Positions 1 through 7,264 of a stretch of DNA of 52,583 nucleotides are shown one piece after another; position 1 is the first letter of the stretch, and the number at the start of each line of letters is the position of its first letter. The position numbers were made by a program, and so were the translations under genes. The notes under the pieces are model-generated. The model saw nothing but the letters and a program-made list of their open reading frames with translations. It was not told where the DNA came from and made no database searches. Source of the DNA: Sutterella seckii (GTDB lineage: Bacteria > Pseudomonadota > Gammaproteobacteria > Burkholderiales > Burkholderiaceae_F); NCBI RefSeq assembly GCF_009183815.1, contig NZ_WEHX01000007.1:1-52583 (forward strand), in the 5' to 3' direction.

Positions 1-39
1 GCCGTCGAGGGTTGTGGTGGTTTTATCTTCATAACTCAT
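1..39 (-). CDS. Possible 5' end of a gene running off the left edge
   Basis: Reading leftward from 39, an ATG opens a frame of 13 codons (MSYEDKTTTTLDG) that continues past the window edge. A second ATG seven bases in opens another frame (MKIKPPQPST). No Shine-Dalgarno sequence precedes either. The consensus promoter just upstream predicts transcription starting at about base 39, so the message would be leaderless, or the transcript may be non-coding. Too little is present to assign a product. Its divergent position next to a siderophore importer would suit an iron-uptake gene, but that is only a guess. Confidence 0.2.
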   Translation of the reverse strand, partial: MSYEDKTTTTLDG

Positions 40-45
40 TTATCA

Positions 46-74
46 ATTATAACATAACCGTAGCCGCTTGTCAA
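46..74 (-). promoter_or_regulatory. Consensus sigma70 promoter reading leftward
   Basis: On the minus strand a perfect -35 hexamer TTGACA (74-69) and a perfect -10 hexamer TATAAT (51-46) are separated by exactly 17 bp. The predicted start is about base 39, the A of the leftward ATG. No other promoter in the window matches consensus in both hexamers at ideal spacing, so a strong transcript (mRNA or stable RNA) leaves the left edge. Confidence 0.65.
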
Positions 75-193
75 CTATTTTGTGCCTATGTTAATAACTT
101 ACATTTCATCGGACAACACCCGGCTGACACACGAACTGCTTTTCTATTTTTTCTTATAAATCAATGCACTTAAATGTGATTTAACCGCAACAG

Positions 194-252
194 GAGAACG
201 AGAATAATTACCATTTATTTGTAATCAATTGTAATTTTGTTGATTCTCGTTC
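194..252. promoter_or_regulatory. Fur-like operator region with a 10-bp inverted repeat
   Basis: The AT-rich stretch before the siderophore importer holds an imperfect Fur-box match at 200-218 (GAGAATAATTACCATTTAT, about 12 of 19 positions shared with the classical palindrome). It also holds a perfect inverted repeat, GAACGAGAAT (196-205) and ATTCTCGTTC (243-252), with TTGTAAT direct repeats between the arms. Iron-responsive repression by Fur is the expected control for such operons. The dyad could be a second regulator's site or part of the same operator. No clear -35/-10 pair for the rightward operon was picked out. Confidence 0.4.
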
Positions 253-268
253 ACAGTATTTATGCAGA

Positions 269-1386
269 ATGCGTCGAAACAGCACCATGTCCGAGGGATT
301 ACCCGACATCGTTTTCCGCACTTTCATGCCCAGATCAACCGCCATTCTTCTGACGCTTACGCTCCTCGTCGGCCTTCTGTCGCTTCTCGCCGGCGCCGCG
401 GACGTATCGTTCACGTCGCTCCTTTCGGGAGACGCCGAAAGCCTTGAGCTTCTTCTGATTTCCCGCTTGCCGAGGCTTCTTGCAATCCTCTGCACGGGGG
501 CCGGCATGAGCATTGCCGGCCTCATCATGCAGCAGCTCTGCGCGAACAAATTCGTTTCCCCGACCACCGGCGCCACGATTTCGTCCGCGCAGTTCGGGAT
601 TCTCATTGCGCTCCTCTTCATGCCGGATTCCACGATCTGGTCGCGCGCCGCATTCGCCTTTGCCGCAGCAATCATCGGCACCTGGATCTTCGTCTGGTTC
701 ATCCTGCGGATGCCCATGAAGGATCCGGTCATGGTGCCCCTGGTCGGCATCATGTTCGGCAACGTGATCGGCGGCATCACGAGCTTTCTTGCCTTCCGCT
801 TCGACATGACCCAGGCGCTCTCGACCTGGCTCGTCGGCCATTTTTCGCTTGTGCTCCGGGGCAACTACGAGCTCGTCTACCTCGTGGTGCCTCTGATCGC
901 CATTGCGTGGATCTACGCCAAGTGGTTCAACATCGTCGGCATGGGGCGCGATTTTTCGAAGAACCTGGGCGTCAACTACACCTTCGTTCTCTTTTCGGGG
1001 CTTTCCATCGCCGCGATGATCACGGCTTCCATCGTGACCGTCGTCGGGAGCATTTCCTACATCGGCCTCATCGTTCCCAATCTCGTCGCAATCTTCAAGG
1101 GCGACGACCTGCGCTCGACGACCTGCGCTCGACGCTTGCCGACACGGCGCTCTTCGGCGCGCTTTTCGTCCTTTGCTGCGACCTGATCGGGCGCCTCATC
1201 ATCCTGCCCTACGAGCTGCCGATCGAACTCATCATCGGCACGCTCGGAAGCCTCATCTTCATCGTCCTCATCTTCTACCGCCTGCGCTTCGGCCGCCGGT
1301 CGCTCAATAAGGACCTCCTCATGAAGCTCTTCGGCTTTGAAAAGAAGACGCCGGTCTGCAGCTCGATCAACGGAGGCGCCCGATGA
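269..1386 (+). pseudogene. Siderophore ABC permease (FecCD family), frameshifted by a 14-bp tandem duplication
   Basis: This is the first membrane subunit of an iron-siderophore importer of the CeuB/FatD/YclN type. The 269 frame encodes hydrophobic FecCD-family sequence up to GSISYIGLIVPNLVAIFKGDDLRS at about residue 285, then turns to unrelated residues and stops at 1186. The family-typical continuation (STLADTALFGALFVLCCDLIG and on) is present in another frame to the stop at 1386, which overlaps the next start as ATGA. The switch lies in a direct duplication of GACGACCTGCGCTC at 1103-1130. Removing one 14-bp copy restores one frame of about 367 residues. As given, the last two transmembrane segments are lost. 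The start is uncertain: ATGs at 269 and 287 both lack a good ribosome site. Confidence 0.85.
1103..1134. repeat. 14-bp tandem duplication inside the permease gene
   Basis: GACGACCTGCGCTC occurs at 1103-1116 and again at 1117-1130, followed by GACG, so 18 bases are shared between the offset copies. Fourteen is not a multiple of three, so the second copy throws the permease out of frame. It looks like a slippage event. Confidence 0.95.
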
Positions 1387-2369
1387 TTGCCTCGATTTCG
1401 TCGTCCTTCTCGTCGCCGCGCCTCAGGAAGCTCGCGCTCGCGATGACGGCGCTCGTTGCGCTCACGCTTATTGCCGCGGCGCTCTACCAGTTCGCCTTCG
1501 TGAATCCGAAGTTCTTCAGCTACGCGATGGAGCTGCGTGCGCCGCGCCTCATCGTGATGCTCACGGCCGGATTCTCGATTTCCGCTGCGGCGATCGTCTT
1601 TCAGACCATCATCCGCAACAACATCGTAACGCCGTGCCTTCTCGGCATGAATTCGCTCTATCTGCTCATCCACACCGCCGTCGTCTTCTTCTTCGGCTCA
1701 GGGAGTCAGTTCGCAACGAATCCGGTGATGGCTTTTGCCGTCGACATCGTCCTTATGGGCGTGATCGCGACCTTCATCTACTACTCGATCTTCAAAAAGA
1801 CCGGCGGCAACGTCCTCTATGTGCTCCTTATCGGCACAGTTCTGTCGACATTTTTCTCGAGCATGCAGAATTCGCTCACGCGCATCATGGATCCCAATGA
1901 ATACGATGCGCTCCTCAATACGCTCGTGGCGAGCTTCACGAACGTCAACATGGCCTGCATCATCCCCGGGATCCTCATCCTCGTTCTCATCGCCCTCTGG
2001 CTGAGAAAGGACATTGCAATCCTCGACATCATCAGCCTCGGGCGCGACCAGGCGATCAGCCTCGGCGTCGACTACGAACGCGTCCTGAGGCGCCTCATGG
2101 TGGGCGTGGCGCTCTACATCGCCGTCGCCACGTCGCTCGTCGGCCCGCTCTCCTTCCTCGGCCTCATCACCGCCAACGTCGCGCGCCAGGTCTTCACCAC
2201 CTACCGCCACACCTACCTCATTGCCGGCGCCGGCTTCGTCGGAATGCTCATCCTCTGCGCCGGCCAGTTCGCCGTCGAGCACATCATGGTCTACAGCGTT
2301 CCCGTGAGCGTCTTCGTCACGATCGGCGGCGGCCTCTACTTCCTCTACCTCATCCTCACGCAGAAATAA
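1383..2369 (+). CDS. Iron-siderophore ABC transporter permease (second FecCD-family subunit)
   Basis: This 328-residue polytopic inner-membrane protein is the CeuC/FatC/YclO-type partner of the upstream permease. The two would form the heterodimeric channel of the importer. Visible marks are repeated hydrophobic segments, the early RLIVMLTAGFSISAAAIVFQ region typical of FecCD proteins, and the conserved block near the C-terminus (TSLVGPLSFLGLITANVARQ) that contacts the ATPase. GGAGG sits 7 bases before the ATG. The start overlaps the upstream stop by 4 bp, indicating translational coupling, and the ATPase gene begins 6 bp after the stop. The frame is intact, unlike its partner. Confidence 0.92.
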   Translation: MIASISSSFSSPRLRKLALAMTALVALTLIAAALYQFAFVNPKFFSYAMELRAPRLIVMLTAGFSISAAAIVFQTIIRNNIVTPCLLGMNSLYLLIHTAVVFFFGSGSQFATNPVMAFAVDIVLMGVIATFIYYSIFKKTGGNVLYVLLIGTVLSTFFSSMQNSLTRIMDPNEYDALLNTLVASFTNVNMACIIPGILILVLIALWLRKDIAILDIISLGRDQAISLGVDYERVLRRLMVGVALYIAVATSLVGPLSFLGLITANVARQVFTTYRHTYLIAGAGFVGMLILCAGQFAVEHIMVYSVPVSVFVTIGGGLYFLYLILTQK

Positions 2370-2375
2370 CCCGCC

Positions 2376-3131
2376 ATGCTCACCATCAGGAATCTCCGCA
2401 AGACCTACGAAGATGCGACTGTCGTCGACGACGTCTCGCTTGAACTCCCGCATGGAAAAGTTATTTCCATGATCGGCCCCAACGGTGCGGGCAAATCCAC
2501 CGTGCTCGGCATGATTTCGCGTCTCATTGCGAGAAGCTCCGGCGCCGTCGAGTTCCAGGGAAAGGACCTCGACAAATGGGAAAGCCGGGAGCTCGCGAAG
2601 CACCTTGCCATCCTCACGCAGGCCAACAACGTTCAGATGAAGCTCACGGTCCGCGAACTCGTCGCCTTCGGGCGCTTCCCGCACTCGGGCTCGAACCTGA
2701 GCCAAAAGGACTGGGAGATCGTCGACCGCTCGATCAGCTACATGGAGCTTGAGGACTTTGCCGAACGCTTCATCGACGAAATGTCGGGCGGCCAGCGCCA
2801 GCGCGCCTTCATCGCGATGGTTCTCGCTCAGGACACCGAATACGTGCTCCTTGACGAACCCACCAACAACCTCGACATCTACCACGCCACGCAGATGATG
2901 AAGCTCGTGCGCCGGCTTTGCGACGAGCTCGGAAAAACCGTGATTCTCGTGCTTCACGAAATCAATCTCGCCGCCTTCTATTCCGACTACATCTGCGCCT
3001 TCAAGAACGGAAAAATCGCCGCCTGGGGAACCGTGAACGAAGTGATGACGCCCGAGCAGCTCAAGCTCATCTACGGCGTCGACTTCCAGATTCACGAGAT
3101 CGACGGCCGTCCGCTCGCGATCTTTCACTGA
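2376..3131 (+). CDS. Iron-siderophore ABC transporter ATP-binding protein
   Basis: This 251-residue cytoplasmic ATPase energises the two FecCD permeases. Walker A GPNGAGKST is at residues 34-42, the ABC signature MSGGQRQR starts at 136, Walker B YVLLDEP ends at 162, and the switch histidine lies in VLHEINL at about 194. All catalytic elements are present and length is normal for the FepC/CeuD/YclP group. It follows the second permease by 6 bp and precedes the first binding-protein gene by 50 bp, all on one strand, so co-transcription is likely. The exact siderophore cannot be told from the ATPase. Confidence 0.94.
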   Translation: MLTIRNLRKTYEDATVVDDVSLELPHGKVISMIGPNGAGKSTVLGMISRLIARSSGAVEFQGKDLDKWESRELAKHLAILTQANNVQMKLTVRELVAFGRFPHSGSNLSQKDWEIVDRSISYMELEDFAERFIDEMSGGQRQRAFIAMVLAQDTEYVLLDEPTNNLDIYHATQMMKLVRRLCDELGKTVILVLHEINLAAFYSDYICAFKNGKIAAWGTVNEVMTPEQLKLIYGVDFQIHEIDGRPLAIFH

Positions 3132-3181
3132 CACCGGTTTTTCATCCAAATACTCCCTGAAACAGAGGAAGCCACACCACC

Positions 3182-4150
3182 ATGTCCATGCTCTTCACCC
3201 GCCGCACCCTCGGCGTCGCCGCGCTCTCTGCGGTTTCGCTCGCGCTCCTTCCGGCCTCGCCCGCCTTCGGCGCCGAAACCGTCGAAGTGAATTCCCTCAA
3301 CGGCAAGAACCAGCCCGTCAAGGTGACGGTGCCGAAGGATCCGAAGCGGATCGCCATCGCCGACTACGCCGTTCTCGATACGCTCGACCACTGGGGTCTC
3401 GCCAAGGACCGCATCGTCGCGATCACCCAGACCACCGCGCTTCCCTATCTGCCCGAGTACTTCAAAAAGTCTCCCAAGATGAGAAACATCGGCACCCTGA
3501 AGGAAATCGACTTCGAAGGCCTCATGGCAGCCGAACCCGACGTCATCTTCATTTCCGGCCGTCTGCAGAAGAAGTACGACGAGCTCTCCAAGATTGCTCC
3601 CGTCGTCTACATGACGATCGACCGCACGAAGGGCACTTTCGAGAGCTTCGCGGAAAATCACATGAACCTCGCGAAGATCTTCGGAAAGGAAGCTGAAGCC
3701 AAGGCCGACATCGCGCACTTTGAGGGCCGCATTGAAAAAATCCGCAAGGCTTCCGAAGGGAAGACCGCCATCGTGAGTCTCGTCACGAACAGCCACGTGA
3801 ATCTTCTCGGCAGCCAGGCCCGCTGCGCCATCATCAGCAATGAATTCGGCTTCAAGAACGTCGCTCAGGACGCCAACGCCAACCACGGCAACGAAGCCTC
3901 GTTCGAACTCCTCCTCAAGCTCAACCCCGACTACTTCTTCGTTCTCGACCGCGATTCCGCCATCGCCCGCCCGGGCGCCAAGCTCGCTCAGGACGTGCTG
4001 AAGAACGAAATCGTCGACCGCACGAAGGCGAAGAAGGAAGGACACATCGTCTACCTCTCTCCGGCTGCCTGGTACCTTGCCGAAGGCGGCTATACCTCGC
4101 TCGAAATCCAGTTTAAGGATGTCGAAAAAGCCCTCGGCCTCGCTCAGTAA
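3182..4150 (+). CDS. Periplasmic siderophore-binding protein, CeuE/FatB type (first copy)
   Basis: This 322-residue solute-binding protein would deliver ferric siderophore to the permease pair. The N-terminus is a signal peptide with two arginines (TRRTLGVAAL, cleavage near AFGAE), so Sec or Tat export is possible. The body matches the helical-backbone iron-binding fold, with PKRIAIADYAVLDTL near 55 and EPDVIFISGR near 120. H235 (in NHGNEASFE) and Y298 (in AWYLAEGG) are 63 residues apart. This resembles the His/Tyr pair (H227/Y288) that completes iron coordination in Campylobacter CeuE with tetradentate catecholates. A catecholate ligand is therefore an inference. A gene for a second binding protein follows 19 bp downstream. 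Confidence 0.92.
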   Translation: MSMLFTRRTLGVAALSAVSLALLPASPAFGAETVEVNSLNGKNQPVKVTVPKDPKRIAIADYAVLDTLDHWGLAKDRIVAITQTTALPYLPEYFKKSPKMRNIGTLKEIDFEGLMAAEPDVIFISGRLQKKYDELSKIAPVVYMTIDRTKGTFESFAENHMNLAKIFGKEAEAKADIAHFEGRIEKIRKASEGKTAIVSLVTNSHVNLLGSQARCAIISNEFGFKNVAQDANANHGNEASFELLLKLNPDYFFVLDRDSAIARPGAKLAQDVLKNEIVDRTKAKKEGHIVYLSPAAWYLAEGGYTSLEIQFKDVEKALGLAQ

Positions 4151-4169
4151 CCCTTCGAAGAGAACACTC

Positions 4170-5156
4170 ATGAACTTCACCCGCCGAAACCTTCTTGCCG
4201 CAGGCGCAATCCTTTCGCTCCCGGGCTTTGCCTCCTCCGCTTTTGCCGCGGAAACGGTGACCGTTCCCTCGCAGACGGGCGACGTTGCCGTGCCGGTCGA
4301 TCCCAAGCGCCTTGCGGTGCTCGACATTTCCATTCTTGAAAACCTCGCCTACTTCGGCCTCTCCGACCGCGTGGTCGGCTCCGTGACGCCGGGCACCGTG
4401 ACCTGGGCCAAGGCGCCTGCGGGCGCTAAGCCCCTCGGCGGCATGAAGACCATCGACATCCCGGCCGTCAAGTCCGTGAACCCGGATCTCGTCTTCATTT
4501 CCGGCCGCGTTGCCCGCGCCATCGACGAATTCAGGCAGGCGGCACCCACCGTCTGCCTCGTTCCCAACTACCAGACGGGCGCCTGGCAGAGCTTCGAGGG
4601 GAATCTCCGCTCCCTCGGGCGCATCTTCCGGAAGGAAAAGAAAGCTGAAGCCGCCATCCTTGCGGCGAAAAAGCGCGTCGACGTCATCGCGAAGAAGGCT
4701 GCCGGCGAAAAGATCACCATTCTCATGATGGTTGGCGGCCGCATCGGCGTCCTTCCGGACAACGGCCGGTGCTCGCTCCTCACGAATGCGCTCGGCTTCT
4801 CGAACGTGAAGCCCCCGCGCACGGGCGAAGCTCCCAAGAAAGCCGCTCCCAAGGGCAATCCTCCTCCGAAGCCCACCGCCGCGGAAATCGCCGCCATGAA
4901 CGAAAAGAGCTTTGCTGAACTCGCTTCGCTCAAGCCCTCGCGCATCTTCGTTCTCAACAAGGACCTCGCGGTCGGCGCGAAGGAGCCGAAGCTCTTCGCC
5001 GACGCCGTCAGGGGAAGCGTCGTCTGGCAGGGGCTTGATGCCGTCAAGGCCGGCCGCGTCACGGAACTCACGGGCCCGGCCTGGTACCTGGGCGAAGGCG
5101 GCGTAGAGAGCATGAGCCGCATGCTGGGCGACGTTGAAAAGGCGCTCGGCATCTAA
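4170..5156 (+). CDS. Periplasmic siderophore-binding protein (second, divergent copy)
   Basis: This 328-residue paralogue of the preceding protein was chosen to start at 4170 (MNFTRRNLLAAGAIL), because this gives a proper signal peptide with RR and cleavage near AFAAE; GAAGAGAAC lies just upstream. It shares the PDLVFISGR and AWYLGEGG blocks, with the tyrosine at about 306. The expected His ligand is not seen. The region is instead replaced by a Lys/Pro-rich insertion around residues 215-240 (APKKAAPKGNPPPKP). This suggests a different or altered ligand, or a scavenging partner for the same permease. A strong terminator follows, closing the operon. Confidence 0.9.
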   Translation: MNFTRRNLLAAGAILSLPGFASSAFAAETVTVPSQTGDVAVPVDPKRLAVLDISILENLAYFGLSDRVVGSVTPGTVTWAKAPAGAKPLGGMKTIDIPAVKSVNPDLVFISGRVARAIDEFRQAAPTVCLVPNYQTGAWQSFEGNLRSLGRIFRKEKKAEAAILAAKKRVDVIAKKAAGEKITILMMVGGRIGVLPDNGRCSLLTNALGFSNVKPPRTGEAPKKAAPKGNPPPKPTAAEIAAMNEKSFAELASLKPSRIFVLNKDLAVGAKEPKLFADAVRGSVVWQGLDAVKAGRVTELTGPAWYLGEGGVESMSRMLGDVEKALGI

Positions 5157-5193
5157 AAGCCGTACACCCTTTCTTTTTCAAATCCCATTCCTC

Positions 5194-5229
5194 GAGCCGC
5201 CGGCAGATGCCGACGGCTCCTTTTTTTTT
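5194..5229 (+). terminator. Rho-independent terminator of the siderophore operon
   Basis: GAGCCGCCGGCA (5194-5205) pairs with TGCCGACGGCTC (5208-5219) with one mismatch, followed by nine T at 5221-5229. It lies about 40 bp after the second binding-protein gene. Confidence 0.9.
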
Positions 5230-5245
5230 ACGTTTTCAGAGCCCC

Positions 5246-5291
5246 AAAAAAAGCCTTCGCCCGACATGATGCGCATGTCGGAAGCGAAGGC
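5246..5291 (-). terminator. Rho-independent terminator of the malic enzyme gene
   Basis: On the minus strand a long stem (GCCTTCGC...GCGAAGGC with an inner CCGACATG/CATGTCGG, 5291-5253) is followed by seven T (complement of A 5252-5246). It lies 60 bp past the malic enzyme stop and back to back with the plus-strand terminator. Confidence 0.9.
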
Positions 5292-5350
5292 TCAGATGCT
5301 CGGGCTTCAGGCCGGAGCCTCCTCACTGAAGAGGCCCGGCTTGGCCGTCA

Positions 5351-6970
5351 TTACGGACGGTACATGAAGGCTTCAACAGCCTTCTCGAGGTCCGCCGGAC
5401 GTTCATTGCCGGCAAGGCCGTTGTCGTAGGCATAAGCCGCGACAGCCGCGCCGATCTTGACCGAGACCGGACGGATGTCGTCGAGCGACGGATAGAGCGA
5501 ACCCTGTTCGAGGTCGGCATCCGTGACGAGCTCAGCGAGCTTCTTCGCGGCGACGAGGAACATGCCGTCAGGCATCCACTTCGAGCGGCTGAAGACGGCG
5601 CCGAGGCCGAGGGCCGGGAAGACGTAGCTGTTGTTGCCCTGGCGGGGAACAAAGGTCTTGCCTTCGTATTCGACCGGAGCGAAAGGAGAGCCGGAAGCGT
5701 AGAGGGCCTTGCCCTTCGTGACGCGATAGGCTTCCTCGGCCGTGCATTCGGCGCGCGAGGTCGGGTTCGAAAGCGCGAAGATGATCGGGCGTTCGTTGAG
5801 CCTGGCCATCTCTTCGAGCACTTCTGTCGTGAAGGTGCGCGGCTGAGCGGCGACGCCGATGATGCCGGTCGGCTTGATCATCTTGATCGCTTCGACGAAG
5901 TCCGTGCACTTCGCATAGTCGTGCGCAAAGGGCTTCTTGTGAGCGGCGAGCTCATCCATGCGGGACTTCGTGACGAGGCCCTTCGAGTCAAAGAGCGCGC
6001 AGTGCTTCAGAGCTTCCTCGCGGGACAGGCCTTCGGAGACGAGCGCGTCGGCGATCAGGTTCGCAATGCCGCAGGCCGCTTCGCCGGCACCGAAGAAGAG
6101 GAACATCTGATCGGTGAGCTTCTCCTTCTTGATGCGCATGGCGCTGTAGAGGCCCGAAACCACGACGGAGGCCGTGCCCTGAATGTCGTCGTTGAAGCAG
6201 AGGATCTTTTCCTGGTAGTCCGCAAGAAGCTTGAAGGCGTTCTGGTTGCCGAAGTCCTCGAACTGAATGAGGACATTGGGCCAGCGGCGGCGGGCTTCGG
6301 TGATGAATTCATCAACGAGCGCGCGGTATTCCGGACCGCGGCTGCGGGGCTTGCGAAGGCCGAGGTAGAGCGGATCGTTCAGGTATTCCTCGCGGTTCGT
6401 GCCGACGTCGAGCACGACCGGGAGGGTCTTGGCGGGATCAATGCCGGCGCAGGCGGTGTAGAGCGAGAGCTTGCCGATAGGAATGCCCATGCCGTTGATG
6501 CCCTGGTCGCCGATGCCGAGAATGCGTTCGCCGTCGGTGACGACGATCACGTCGACTTCCTTGTTGGGCGCGCGTTCAATCACGTCGCGGACGTGGCCGG
6601 CATGCTGGTAGGAAATGAAGAGACCGCGCGGATAGCGGAAGATGTGGCTGAAGCGCTGGCAGTATTCGCCCACGGTCGGCGTGTACACAACCGGCATGTA
6701 TTCGGCGGTGTAGCGCGTGAGGAGACGGAAGTAGAGATCCTCATCCGTCGCGTGGAGGCTGTCGAGCACGAGCGCCTTGTCGATCGGCTTTTCAAAGCGA
6801 TCAAGGATTTCATGCATGCGCTCGACCTGCTGGTCATTGGTCGAGACGGCAGTCGGAAGCAGGCCGCTCAGTCCGAGCTCCTCGCGTTCCTTTTCCGTAA
6901 AAGCAACACCCTTGTTGGTAAGCGGGCAATGGAAAACAGCCGCGCCGGTGTGCTTGCAGCATTGGGTCAT
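5351..6970 (-). CDS. maeA: NAD(P)-dependent malic enzyme (oxidative decarboxylation of malate to pyruvate)
   Basis: This 539-residue cytosolic enzyme belongs to the large MaeA/SfcA class, whose members run about 540-570 residues, not the short MaeB type. The malate/metal region reads MPVVYTPTVGEYCQ and VVTDGERILGIGDQG (residues about 90-165), with the metal-site EDFGNQNAF near 240, FNDDIQGTA near 260 and the dinucleotide loop FGAGEAACGI near 295. GGAGGTG is 5 bases before the ATG. The gene is single, with its own long leader and its own terminator. Together with tolB-pal-cpoB upstream it forms no obvious functional unit. Cofactor preference (NAD or NADP) cannot be read safely from the sequence. 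Confidence 0.95.
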   Translation of the reverse strand: MTQCCKHTGAAVFHCPLTNKGVAFTEKEREELGLSGLLPTAVSTNDQQVERMHEILDRFEKPIDKALVLDSLHATDEDLYFRLLTRYTAEYMPVVYTPTVGEYCQRFSHIFRYPRGLFISYQHAGHVRDVIERAPNKEVDVIVVTDGERILGIGDQGINGMGIPIGKLSLYTACAGIDPAKTLPVVLDVGTNREEYLNDPLYLGLRKPRSRGPEYRALVDEFITEARRRWPNVLIQFEDFGNQNAFKLLADYQEKILCFNDDIQGTASVVVSGLYSAMRIKKEKLTDQMFLFFGAGEAACGIANLIADALVSEGLSREEALKHCALFDSKGLVTKSRMDELAAHKKPFAHDYAKCTDFVEAIKMIKPTGIIGVAAQPRTFTTEVLEEMARLNERPIIFALSNPTSRAECTAEEAYRVTKGKALYASGSPFAPVEYEGKTFVPRQGNNSYVFPALGLGAVFSRSKWMPDGMFLVAAKKLAELVTDADLEQGSLYPSLDDIRPVSVKIGAAVAAYAYDNGLAGNERPADLEKAVEAFMYRP

Positions 6971-7026
6971 GGGGACACCTCCATTTTGTCGTCCGGTAGT
7001 TCGGACAGACTCAAGTCGTGGTCAAT

Positions 7027-7054
7027 TGCCGGCTTAAATCAGCTCAAGCCGGCA
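7027..7054. repeat. Perfect 9-bp inverted repeat in the malic enzyme leader
   Basis: TGCCGGCTT (7027-7035) and AAGCCGGCA (7046-7054) are separated by 10 nt. The dyad lies 57-84 bp upstream of the malic enzyme start. With no gene on the plus strand here, a regulator site or leader hairpin is more likely than a terminator, although TCTTTT follows on the plus strand. Confidence 0.5.
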
Positions 7055-7224
7055 TCTTTTCATTCGTCCCGGCGCGGAAGGCTCTTCTGAAGGAAAAGCC
7101 CCTGCGTTGCCGGAGAGGGAGTAGATGCAACCATACCCCTTAAAGGGATGCGCTGCATTTCTGCTGATTGAAATTTACCCTTATCGAAAAGGATATTCAC
7201 GAATTATTTTTCTATCAGCGCACT

Positions 7225-7253
7225 AGAGAAAACCCCTGATTCAAGGCAGGGTT
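7225..7253 (-). terminator. Probable weak terminator after cpoB
   Basis: On the minus strand AACCCTG (7253-7247) pairs with CAGGGGTT (7238-7231) with one bulged G, followed by TTTTCTC. The stem is short, so readthrough into the malic enzyme gene is possible. Confidence 0.45.
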
Positions 7254-7264
7254 CCTCCTTATCT

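Larger units (their letters stand above)
6971..7264 (-). other. Long leader/intergenic region upstream of malic enzyme
   Basis: This 294-bp gap between cpoB and the malic enzyme gene has no convincing ORF. On the minus strand it starts with a weak terminator for cpoB. It then has an AT-rich stretch (7180-7215) that could hold the promoter, a short CCCCTTAAAGGG palindrome at about 7136-7147, and a perfect 9-bp inverted repeat (7027-7054) close to the gene. No riboswitch family was recognised. Confidence 0.4.

Noticed and set aside
1698-3149. 483-residue minus-strand open frame
   Set aside because: Antisense to the intact permease and ATPase genes; composition is the Glu/Asp/Val-rich pattern typical of shadows of high-GC genes.
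3125-4333. 402-residue minus-strand open frame
   Set aside because: Antisense shadow of the two siderophore-binding protein genes; no recognisable domain.
5921-7090. 389-residue plus-strand open frame
   Set aside because: Antisense of the malic enzyme gene, which has full family motifs.
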